Shown here one piece after another: positions 1-5,644 of a stretch of DNA of 8,347 bases. Origin of the DNA: Clostridia bacterium (GTDB lineage Bacteria > Bacillota > Clostridia > UBA1381); NCBI GenBank assembly GCA_900770405.1, contig CAAGKL010000018.1:1-8347 (forward strand), in the 5' to 3' direction. A model generated the notes under the pieces. The model had not been told where the DNA came from. It saw only the letters and a list, made by a program, of their open reading frames with translations, and did not search any database. The translations under genes were made by a program, and so were the position numbers. The number at the start of each line of letters is the position of its first letter. Positions within the stretch are counted from its first letter, which is position 1.

Positions 1-248
1 ATCATATCCCGCTCCGATAAAATATACATAAGCGCATATGCATAGCTCCCGATTTTCGCGTCGGGATAAACCGCGTCGAAATTTATATCGAACATTCCGT
101 TCGTCTGCTGACGGAATACGCTCTTTACCGACGGCGCCGCGTAAAATTCGCAGGGCTTGTTGTCGTCGATATACCGATATGCGATTTTCCTTATAATTTC
201 GGCGGTATTGCTGCCGGCAATGCTCTTTTTGTTTTCCAGATAGCTCAT
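1..248 (-). CDS. Unrecognised cytoplasmic protein, N-terminal 82 residues only (cut by left edge)
   Basis: An open frame starts at ATG 248-246 and runs off the left edge with no stop. It begins MSYLENKKSIAGSNTAEIIR and has no signal peptide or membrane segment, so the product is probably cytoplasmic. The start is supported by a GGAG ribosome site at 256-259, seven bases before the ATG, and it lies only 13 bp after the MalG-type permease stop, so it is very likely the fourth gene of the sugar-uptake operon. The visible part is an amphipathic N-terminus followed by aromatic-rich sequence (FYAAPSVKSVFRQQ, then FDINFDAVYPDAKIGSYAYA). I do not recognise the family. In operons of this type a fourth gene is often a glycoside hydrolase or another enzyme acting on the imported sugar. 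That is inference from position only. The gene is confident, the function unknown. Confidence 0.8.
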   Translation of the reverse strand, partial: MSYLENKKSIAGSNTAEIIRKIAYRYIDDNKPCEFYAAPSVKSVFRQQTNGMFDINFDAVYPDAKIGSYAYALMYILSERDM

Positions 249-261
249 AGCAATTCTCCGA

Positions 262-1161
262 TTATTCCTTAACTCCGCCGATAGCCATACCGCCCATTAT
301 CTGCCTTGAAAAGCAGAAGAATATAACAAGCGGCGGGATAACCGACAGCATCATAACAACCATATATTTATCCACCGACAGCTGGCTTTGCATATTGTAA
401 AGCATCACGGCAACGGGCTGCATCGTCTCCTTTTTCAGTATCAGAAACGGCCACATAAAATTGCCCCAGGACGCCACTATCGTAAATATCGCCACAACCA
501 TAATAATCGGCTTGCTCAGCGGTATGATAATCCGTGTAAATATCCCCATCTCGCCCTTGCCGTCAATTCTCGCCGCCTCCACAATCGACAGCGGCACGGA
601 ATCAAAGAAGTTTTTAAACAGCATAATATTAAACGCACTGAATGCGCTCATCATCCAGAGCGGTATGAAATTCCCGGTAATGTTTATGCCCAGAATCGGG
701 AATTTAACAAACAGCGAATAAAGCGGTATCATATTCATCGAGGTCGGAAGAAGCATTGTTATAAAAACAATTCTGTAAATAAGCCTGCTCCCCACCGGCT
801 TGAGCTTTGAAAAAACATAGCCCGCCATACCGTTAAAGATTATGGTACAGGTAAGGTCGCCGACAATTAATATGAGCGAATTTTTCAGGTATCTGAAGAA
901 ATTTACGTTCTTCCAGACCTGTATCACCTTTTCCGGCTCAAAGCTCCTCGGAATAATCGTCGGCGGCACCTGCAAAAATTCCTTCGTGTTCTTGAACGCC
1001 GACGCAAATATCCACAGTGTCGGCAAAATTGTCAGCATACACATAAACACAAGAAATGCTGTTATTATGCAATAAATCAATTTGTAGACGGGGCGTTTCA
1101 TATCGCTGTCGCTGATAAGTCTTACCGCAGCGGCATTATTTTGCACAACTTTCTTTTTCAT
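262..1161 (-). CDS. Carbohydrate ABC transporter permease, MalG/LacG type (CUT1 family)
   Basis: This 299-residue inner-membrane subunit should pair with the MalF-type permease encoded just upstream to form the channel of a sugar importer. The binding-protein-dependent permease signature (EAA loop, which docks the ATPase) is clear: E195-A-A-R-I-D200-G201, then P214 and P218. Hydrophobic segments lie near residues 27-53, 93-117, 129-151, 162-183, 211-235 and 264-285, matching the usual six. The C-terminus (RQIMGGMAIGGVKE) has the glycine-rich ending typical of MalG relatives, and the length is normal. The start at 1161 is supported by AAGGGG eight bases upstream; that site overlaps the TAA stop of the preceding gene, suggesting translational coupling. 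The substrate cannot be read from the permease. No ATPase gene is visible, as is common in CUT1 systems served by a shared MsmX-like ATPase. Confidence 0.95.
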   Translation of the reverse strand: MKKKVVQNNAAAVRLISDSDMKRPVYKLIYCIITAFLVFMCMLTILPTLWIFASAFKNTKEFLQVPPTIIPRSFEPEKVIQVWKNVNFFRYLKNSLILIVGDLTCTIIFNGMAGYVFSKLKPVGSRLIYRIVFITMLLPTSMNMIPLYSLFVKFPILGINITGNFIPLWMMSAFSAFNIMLFKNFFDSVPLSIVEAARIDGKGEMGIFTRIIIPLSKPIIMVVAIFTIVASWGNFMWPFLILKKETMQPVAVMLYNMQSQLSVDKYMVVMMLSVIPPLVIFFCFSRQIMGGMAIGGVKE

Positions 1162-1173
1162 ATTCCACGCCCC

Positions 1174-2091
1174 TTACCGATTTACCTTTTTTTCAAGTCT
1201 TGTGTAGAACAGCGTCATAACTATCAGAATAAGGAATGTAATAACGCCGGTCGCCATACCCTTGTCGAATTTGAGATACTCAAAGGCATATTTGTACGCT
1301 AAAAGCGCAAGCGACTCCGTTGCGCCGTTCGGGCCGCCGCCCGTCATCGTCAGTGGCTGCTCCATAACCTGGAACACGCCGATTATCTGCCTCACAAACA
1401 GCAAAAGCATAATCGGGTAAAGCTCCGGCAGCACTATAAATCTGAGCTTATGCCTGATTTTCGCGCCGTCGATTGCCGCCGCCTCGTACAAATCCGGGTT
1501 TATCCCCTGCAGCGCCGCGAAGTACATTAGTATTGTTCCGCCCATTCCGCTCCAGGTCATAGTAACGACTATCCACACAATCGCAAGCCGCGCGTCCTGC
1601 AGCCAGATATACGGCTCTATGCCGAACAGCGAAAAAACGGTGTTCAAAAGCCCCGCCTCACCGGGCATATACATATATGTCCACAGCATATATACCGCAA
1701 TGCCCGGCAAAACGACGGGTATATACATTCCCACTCGGAAAACATACTGCCCCCGCCTTACCTCATTCAGCAAAATCGCAATCAGCAGCGGCGGAAGAAA
1801 GCCTATTAAGAGTGAATAGCCCGTGTACTTGAACGTATTTGAAAGCACGCGCAGAAAATTGGTGTCGGTCAGTATCTCGATATAATTTTTCAAGCCCACA
1901 AAATCCAGCCTTGTGCTGCCCTGCATTCTGTAAAGAGAGCTGACAAACCCCATCACGGTCGGCCGCCATACTATTAGGTAGGCAAAAATCACGGTGGGCA
2001 GCAGCATCGCCCAGCCAACAATATTCCTTGCAAAGAACCTGCTTATATGCTTTTGCCCCTTTATTTTATTCTCCGATAGCCGCACAACCAT
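1174..2091 (-). CDS. Carbohydrate ABC transporter permease, MalF/LacF/UgpA type (CUT1 family)
   Basis: This 305-residue integral membrane protein is the first permease of the importer. The EAA loop reads E203-A-A-A-I-D208-G209-A, followed by L221-P222. The MalF-type motif MTGGGPNGATES lies at residues 249-260. Hydrophobic segments occur near 25-45, 86-108, 121-141, 168-193, 218-240 and 278-297. The length is typical of the short LacF/UgpA subgroup, which lacks the large periplasmic loop of E. coli MalF. The upstream stop and the ribosome site run together (TAAAGGGGAG), and the ATG at 2091 follows GGAG by only two bases. Translation may therefore use AAGG as the effective pairing, or a GTG at residue 3 (2085-2083), which would be eight bases away. 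The permease assignment is firm; the transported sugar is unknown. Confidence 0.95.
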   Translation of the reverse strand: MVVRLSENKIKGQKHISRFFARNIVGWAMLLPTVIFAYLIVWRPTVMGFVSSLYRMQGSTRLDFVGLKNYIEILTDTNFLRVLSNTFKYTGYSLLIGFLPPLLIAILLNEVRRGQYVFRVGMYIPVVLPGIAVYMLWTYMYMPGEAGLLNTVFSLFGIEPYIWLQDARLAIVWIVVTMTWSGMGGTILMYFAALQGINPDLYEAAAIDGAKIRHKLRFIVLPELYPIMLLLFVRQIIGVFQVMEQPLTMTGGGPNGATESLALLAYKYAFEYLKFDKGMATGVITFLILIVMTLFYTRLEKKVNR

Positions 2092-2100
2092 ATCTCCCCT

Positions 2101-3483
2101 TTAATCAAGCTTATCCAGATGATTTTTCTGGAAATCCTCTGCCATTTGTTTTACGATGCTCGCACAGTCGGCATCTTTATCCGTCAGCACCTGCTGTATT
2201 CCCGCGTCCAGAATGCTGTAGAGCTCCTGCGCACACTGCGGCTCCTCCTCGTGAACCATTACGTCGATAAAGGACGAATAGTCCGCAAAATTCTCCTCGG
2301 GAACATTCGCATACTTTTCCCTGAGCTCGTCCTCAAGCTCAACTCTCTCATTATTTACCCAAAGCGGGAATGCCGGCTTTTTCATAATCGGAACATTCTC
2401 CGCGTTGTCATTTTTCATACTCAGCCCGCTCGTCTCCCTTATTGTGTCGGTCACCTTCGGCGAATCCCCCGTCAGCTCCAGGAATTTAAACAGCGCGTCA
2501 ATCTGCTCGGGCGTGGACTGCGGCGATACCGCGTAGAAATTGCCGCCCATCAGCGTGTATCTTCCCGCAGGGCCTGCCGGCACTCTCGCAAAGCAGATGC
2601 TGTCCTTGTTCATCGAGTAGTTTTTCACCAACATACGCTCGGTCGGGTGAATGATATACATTGCCGCCTGATTCGACGCAAAAAGCTTTCTCTCCTCGTC
2701 TATATCGACAAACGCGTTGTCGGGAAGAACGTTATGTACCCATTTTAAGTCCTTTATAAACTGAAGCGCATCGGCACACTCCTTTGTATCAAAGGTCGCC
2801 TTCCACTTTCCGCTCTCGTCCTGCTCCATAAAGCTGACTCCGTAGCTCCACGCAACATTGCTGAATATCCAGCCGCCCTGATTATTCATCGTCGGGAACA
2901 TAACCCCCGCCTGACCGGTTTTTTCCTTTATAATCTTCGCCGTCTCGACGAGCTCGTCGTAAGTCTGCGGATATTTGAGTGTCCCGTCGGGATTTACAAG
3001 CCCCGCCGCGGTGAACATTTCCTTGTTGCAGGCAAGCCCCAGCGCATACGCCGTTTTCGGAATACCGTATATTTTTCCGTTCGATTTTACCTTGTCAAGC
3101 ACCAGCGGGTTCAGGCTCTGCGCGTAATTGTACTTTTCGCTCGCCTCGGTTATGTCGGCGCAAAAGGAATTTTTAATCGCATTGTTCGCCTCGGTGTACG
3201 ACAAAACGTACAGATTCGGCAGCTGTCCGCTTATCGCCCGGGTTACATAGCTGGTTGCATTGCCGGTCGAGGTATCGGGCACAATCTTGATGTCGGGATA
3301 CTTCTCATTCATCTGCGCCATATACTCTTTATATACCGCCGAGGTCGAATCGGAATCGGACGGCCAGTCACCGATTGTCACGCTGACCTTTGCGCCCTTG
3401 TCGCACCCCGCGGTGAATGCAGCCGTACCGATTGCCGCAGCCGCCAGACAGAGTGATATTGCCTTTTGGGTTATTTTTTTCAT
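2101..3483 (-). CDS. Extracellular solute-binding lipoprotein of a sugar ABC transporter
   Basis: This 460-residue protein captures the substrate outside the cell and delivers it to the two permeases encoded directly downstream. It has a lipoprotein signal peptide: positive start MKKITQK, a hydrophobic alanine-rich core, and lipobox T24-A25-G26-C27, so Cys27 should be lipid-anchored to the membrane. The mature part has the family 1 (UgpB/MalE-like) layout, including KVKSNGKIYGIPKTAYALGL at about residues 131-150, where the first lobe crosses over, and YPQTYDELVETAKII near 171-185. The length is normal. The start at 3483 is supported by AGAGGGG (3491-3497) seven bases upstream, and a sigma-A type promoter lies just behind it. 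It is the first gene of the operon, and its stop overlaps the ribosome site of the next gene. The ligand is likely an oligosaccharide, but the sequence does not specify which. Confidence 0.95.
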   Translation of the reverse strand: MKKITQKAISLCLAAAAIGTAAFTAGCDKGAKVSVTIGDWPSDSDSTSAVYKEYMAQMNEKYPDIKIVPDTSTGNATSYVTRAISGQLPNLYVLSYTEANNAIKNSFCADITEASEKYNYAQSLNPLVLDKVKSNGKIYGIPKTAYALGLACNKEMFTAAGLVNPDGTLKYPQTYDELVETAKIIKEKTGQAGVMFPTMNNQGGWIFSNVAWSYGVSFMEQDESGKWKATFDTKECADALQFIKDLKWVHNVLPDNAFVDIDEERKLFASNQAAMYIIHPTERMLVKNYSMNKDSICFARVPAGPAGRYTLMGGNFYAVSPQSTPEQIDALFKFLELTGDSPKVTDTIRETSGLSMKNDNAENVPIMKKPAFPLWVNNERVELEDELREKYANVPEENFADYSSFIDVMVHEEEPQCAQELYSILDAGIQQVLTDKDADCASIVKQMAEDFQKNHLDKLD

Positions 3484-3517
3484 AGATTTGCCCCTCTTTC
3501 TTTTTTATTACACGAAA

Positions 3518-3546
3518 ATTCTATCATAGCTCAAATGAAATATCAA
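3518..3546 (-). promoter_or_regulatory. Sigma-A type promoter of the sugar ABC operon
   Basis: On the minus strand the -35 TTGATA (3546-3541) and the -10 TAGAAT (3523-3518) are separated by exactly 17 bases, each with five of six consensus bases. Transcription would start near 3510, giving a short leader of about 27 bases that contains the ribosome site of the binding-protein gene. Upstream of and overlapping the -35 are two similar direct repeats, TTCATTTTAG and TTCATTTGAG, 23 bp apart. About 25 bp above the -35 is an inverted repeat CTTTT-CGC-AAAAG (3573-3585). Either could be a regulator site, but no regulator gene is in the window, so this is speculation. Confidence 0.75.
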
Positions 3547-3621
3547 CGACCACTAAAATGAATAATGTTTCACTTTTCGCAAAAGCGGTGCAGGATCGCG
3601 CACAAACGCCGCCCCGCACGC

Positions 3622-3645
3622 AAAAAAAGGGGCTTAAAAGCCCCT
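3622..3645 (-). terminator. Intrinsic terminator facing left (minus strand)
   Basis: A hairpin with arms AGGGGCTT and AAGCCCCT (3628-3645, perfect 8-bp complement around AA; the real loop probably opens to TTAAAA) is followed on the minus strand by seven T residues (3628-3622). The plus-strand side lacks a T-run, so it works for leftward transcription only. It lies upstream of the ABC operon promoter and does not belong to that operon. It would end any minus-strand transcript coming from beyond 3645 and shield the operon from read-through. Confidence 0.75.
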
Positions 3646-3656
3646 CCTTCCCCCGC

Positions 3657-3752
3657 TCACAGCGCCAGCAGATAACGGTAGCCGACCGTCCTTGTATGCC
3701 CTGCCTGCGTACGGTTATTGCGCGTGAATTTCAAGGTTTGTTCGGGACACAT
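3657..3752 (-). other. Possible 31-codon small ORF ending just before a terminator
   Basis: The minus-strand frame from ATG 3752 to TGA 3657 encodes 31 residues, beginning MCPEQTLKFTRNNRTQAGHT and ending GYRYLLAL. The main reason to list it is that a leftward intrinsic terminator begins 11 bp after its stop. Against it, there is no convincing ribosome site or promoter, it has no recognised relatives, and it overlaps the plus-strand zinc-ribbon-like frame. It may be a chance frame inside a small untranslated RNA. Confidence 0.2.
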
Positions 3753-3795
3753 CTTTAAGAAGATGATTGAAGACTACGAGAACAAGATTAAATAA
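3682..3795 (+). pseudogene. Possible remnant of a small zinc-ribbon protein (no start codon)
   Basis: A 37-codon open frame begins after in-frame stops at 3673-3675 and 3679-3681 and ends at TAA 3793-3795, only 20 bp before a strong plus-strand terminator. It reads VCPACVRLLRVNFKVCSGH from residue 5, then IFKKMIEDYENKIK. The CPxC plus CxxH spacing resembles a zinc ribbon, and the lysine/glutamate-rich tail looks like a real C-terminal helix. There is no ATG in frame; TTG 3718 and GTG 3724 lack ribosome sites. I read it as a decayed gene tail or a small gene broken by a frameshift, but chance is possible. It was not matched to any known family. Confidence 0.3.
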
Positions 3796-3815
3796 CGACC
3801 GTCTTTTCTGCGAAG

Positions 3816-3860
3816 GCTGCGGCATTTTTCAAAAATTGCCGCAGCTTTTGCGTTTTTTTT
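3816..3860 (+). terminator. Strong intrinsic terminator facing right (plus strand)
   Basis: Perfect 9-bp arms GCTGCGGCA (3816-3824) and TGCCGCAGC (3837-3845) are followed by TTTTGCG and eight T residues (3853-3860). The loop (ATTTTT against AAAAAT) can extend the stem. There is no T-run on the minus-strand side, so it serves rightward transcription. It ends 66 bp before the guaB -35 and would separate guaB from anything upstream. No confident gene precedes it, only the zinc-ribbon-like fragment. Confidence 0.85.
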
Positions 3861-3926
3861 ACGGATTTTGTCGAATATTAATAGCCCGGGGGCCCATAAA
3901 AAATATATTATTATCGGTTTTTGGGG

Positions 3927-3955
3927 TTGAAATTCAGCTTTTTTTCTGATACAAT
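3927..3955 (+). promoter_or_regulatory. Sigma-A type promoter of guaB
   Basis: The -35 TTGAAA (3927-3932) and -10 TACAAT (3950-3955) are separated by 17 bases. The predicted start near 3962 leaves a leader of about 42 bases, too short for a purine riboswitch, and none of the riboswitch core sequences is seen. Regulation of guaB, if any, must act at this promoter through a protein or through initiating-nucleotide effects. Confidence 0.8.
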
Positions 3956-4003
3956 AAATAAAATACATAAAAATTCTTAACGACAACAGAGAGGAGAAGC
4001 GCT

Positions 4004-5470
4004 ATGTCAGACAAATTCGCAAAAGAGGGGCTGACCTTCGACGACGTGCTGCTTATACCGCAGGCTTCGGAAGTCACCCCGAACGAAATCGAGCTTTCAA
4101 CACACCTAACAAAAAATATCGTACTTCATATGCCGCTTATGAGCGCCGCGATGGATACCGTCACCGAGGCGCCTATGGCAATTTCGATGGCGCGCGAGGG
4201 CGGAATCGGAATTATACATAAGAATATGACGATTGCCGAGCAGGCAATCGAGGTTGACAAGGTTAAGCGCTCGGAAAACGGCGTAATCACCAACCCCTTC
4301 AGCCTCAGCCCCGAGCACACGCTCAAGGACGCCGATGACCTTATGGGCAAATACAAAATTTCCGGCGTGCCCGTCTGCGACGAGGACAACCACCTCATCG
4401 GCATCATCACCAACCGCGACTTAAGGTTTGAAAACGATTTCACCAAAAAAATCAAGTATGCTATGACAAGCGAAAACCTCATCACCGCTCCCGAGGGCAC
4501 AACCCTCGACGAAGCGCAGGAAATCCTGCGCAAATACAAGGTAGAAAAGCTTCCCATTGTCGACAAGGATAACCGTCTTAAAGGTCTTATCACCATAAAG
4601 GACATCGAAAAGGCGGTTCGCTATCCCAATTCCGCAAAGGACAGCGCCGGCAGACTTCTGTGCGGTGCGGCTATCGGCGTTACGACCGATGCGCTCGAGC
4701 GCGTACAGGCTGTTGTCGATGCGGGCGTTGACGTTGTCGTTCTTGACAGTGCGCACGGTCACTCCAAAAACATCATCAACAAGGTTAAAGAAATCAAGAC
4801 CGTCTTCCCCGAGCTGCCGGTCATCGTCGGCAACATCGCAACCGGCGAGGCTGCCGAGGCGCTCATCAAAGCCGGCGCGGACGCGGTTAAGGTCGGCATC
4901 GGTCCCGGCTCGATCTGCACGACGCGTGTCGTTGCGGGCATCGGCGTGCCGCAGATTACGGCTATCGCCGATGTGAGCGAAGTTGCAAAAAAATACGGCG
5001 TGCCCGTCATCGCCGACGGCGGCATCAAGTACTCGGGCGACATCACAAAGGCAATCGCCGCGGGCGCGGACGTTATTATGATAGGCAGTCTGCTTGCGGG
5101 CTGCGAGGAGAGCCCGGGCGAATTTGAGATTTACCAGGGCAGACGTTTCAAGGTTTACCGCGGTATGGGCTCGCTCGCCGCTATGGAATGCGGTTCGAAG
5201 GACAGATATTTCCAGACCGGATCGAAAAAGCTCGTGCCCGAGGGCGTAGAGGGGCGCGTTCCCTACAAGGGCACTCTCTCCGACTCGGTATTCCAGCTTT
5301 TGGGCGGACTTCGTTCGGGAATGGGCTATTGCGGCACGAAAACAATTCCCGAGCTCAAGGAGCGCGGCAAGTTTGTACGCATCACCGGCGCGGGGCTCAA
5401 AGAAAGCCACCCGCACGACATCTACATCACAAAGGAAGCTCCAAACTACAGCTTTAACACACAGGCATAA
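4004..5470 (+). CDS. guaB: IMP dehydrogenase
   Basis: IMP dehydrogenase oxidises IMP to XMP with NAD+, the committed step of guanine nucleotide synthesis, in the cytoplasm as a tetramer. The 488-residue length is normal for bacteria. The catalytic barrel starts with EGLTFDDVLLIP (8-19) and is interrupted by a tandem CBS pair, roughly residues 98-146 and 155-207, which in this family senses purine nucleotides. The catalytic loop GPGSICTTR places the nucleophile at Cys305. IMP-binding segments ADGGIKYSGD and GSLLAG follow. The mobile flap contains EGVEGRVPYKG with the catalytic arginine at Arg418. The start at 4004 is supported by AGAGGAG (3990-3996) seven bases upstream. It is flanked by its own promoter and terminator, so it appears monocistronic. 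GuaA is not in the window. No key residue is missing. Confidence 0.99.
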   Translation: MSDKFAKEGLTFDDVLLIPQASEVTPNEIELSTHLTKNIVLHMPLMSAAMDTVTEAPMAISMAREGGIGIIHKNMTIAEQAIEVDKVKRSENGVITNPFSLSPEHTLKDADDLMGKYKISGVPVCDEDNHLIGIITNRDLRFENDFTKKIKYAMTSENLITAPEGTTLDEAQEILRKYKVEKLPIVDKDNRLKGLITIKDIEKAVRYPNSAKDSAGRLLCGAAIGVTTDALERVQAVVDAGVDVVVLDSAHGHSKNIINKVKEIKTVFPELPVIVGNIATGEAAEALIKAGADAVKVGIGPGSICTTRVVAGIGVPQITAIADVSEVAKKYGVPVIADGGIKYSGDITKAIAAGADVIMIGSLLAGCEESPGEFEIYQGRRFKVYRGMGSLAAMECGSKDRYFQTGSKKLVPEGVEGRVPYKGTLSDSVFQLLGGLRSGMGYCGTKTIPELKERGKFVRITGAGLKESHPHDIYITKEAPNYSFNTQA

Positions 5471-5513
5471 AAATAAAGGGCGTAATCGCAAGGTTTCGCC
5501 CTTTATTTTTATG
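5471..5513 (+). terminator. Intrinsic terminator of guaB
   Basis: Immediately after the guaB stop there are perfect 12-bp arms AAATAAAGGGCG (5471-5482) and CGCCCTTTATTT (5497-5508) around a 14-base loop, with further T residues after the stem. The left side is A-rich, so the structure could also work in the other direction, although no minus-strand gene approaches it. Confidence 0.9.
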
Positions 5514-5549
5514 TAATTTTAAAAAAATTTTGTAATTTTCGGAACTTTT

Positions 5550-5578
5550 TTGAAACTCTCGCGTCTAACATAACATAA
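5550..5578 (+). promoter_or_regulatory. Weak candidate promoter for the secreted stalk-domain gene
   Basis: TTGAAA at 5550-5555 is a good -35, but the -10 is poor. TAACAT (5571-5576) follows after only 15 bases, and ACATAA (5573-5578) after 17. An AT-rich tract with two GTAATTTT copies precedes it. ACATAAG occurs twice, 27 bp apart (5573 and 5600), which might be a binding site. Because guaB has a strong terminator, the downstream gene needs a promoter somewhere in 5514-5640; this is the best candidate I can see. Confidence 0.3.
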
Positions 5579-5644
5579 GCCACAAAATAACAAATATCTA
5601 CATAAGGTGGCACGCCGAAAACAAGGCAGAAAGAGAGGTCAATT

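Larger units (their letters stand above)
3547..3926. other. Intergenic region between the ABC operon and guaB, no confident gene
   Basis: This 380-bp stretch between divergent promoters has no full-length gene. It holds a possible operator inverted repeat (3573-3585), a GC-rich stretch (3598-3620), a minus-strand terminator (3622-3645), about 170 bp with only very short open frames on both strands (3646-3815), a plus-strand terminator (3816-3860), and an AT-rich tract with a GCCCGGGGGC palindrome before the guaB promoter. Short mutually exclusive pairings exist in the middle: ACCGT at 3685-3689 can pair with ACGGT at 3675-3679 or at 3711-3715. No tRNA, riboswitch or known small RNA was recognised. 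The two outward-facing terminators suggest something between them is or once was transcribed. Confidence 0.6.

Noticed and set aside
1..20. Adapter sequence at the left end, matching the one on the right
   Set aside because: The first bases continue a normal coding frame and do not resemble the adapter or its complement.
2119..2748. 209-codon plus-strand open frame antisense to the solute-binding protein gene
   Set aside because: It is arginine- and leucine-rich shadow sequence with no ribosome site or family motif; the opposite strand is clearly the coding one.
3558..3758. 66-codon plus-strand frame in the intergenic region
   Set aside because: It runs straight through the terminator hairpin at 3628-3645, has no ribosome site and shows no protein-like pattern.
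3774..3986. 70-codon minus-strand frame upstream of guaB
   Set aside because: It covers the guaB promoter and the 3816-3860 terminator and is made of the AT-rich leader; nothing supports translation.
3861..4003. Purine or guanine riboswitch in front of guaB
   Set aside because: The promoter at 3927-3955 leaves a leader of only about 42 bases and no aptamer core sequence is present.
4421..5491. Long 356-codon minus-strand open frame antisense to guaB
   Set aside because: It is the complement of a strongly conserved gene, has low-complexity Arg/Ala/Asp/Val-rich content, no ribosome site and no recognisable motif. Codon bias of guaB creates it.
5603..5616. T-box-like antiterminator motif (GGTGGCACGCC) before the secreted protein gene
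   Set aside because: It lacks the conserved ACC-GCG core, a specifier stem and an associated terminator, and the downstream gene is not an aminoacyl-tRNA or amino acid gene.
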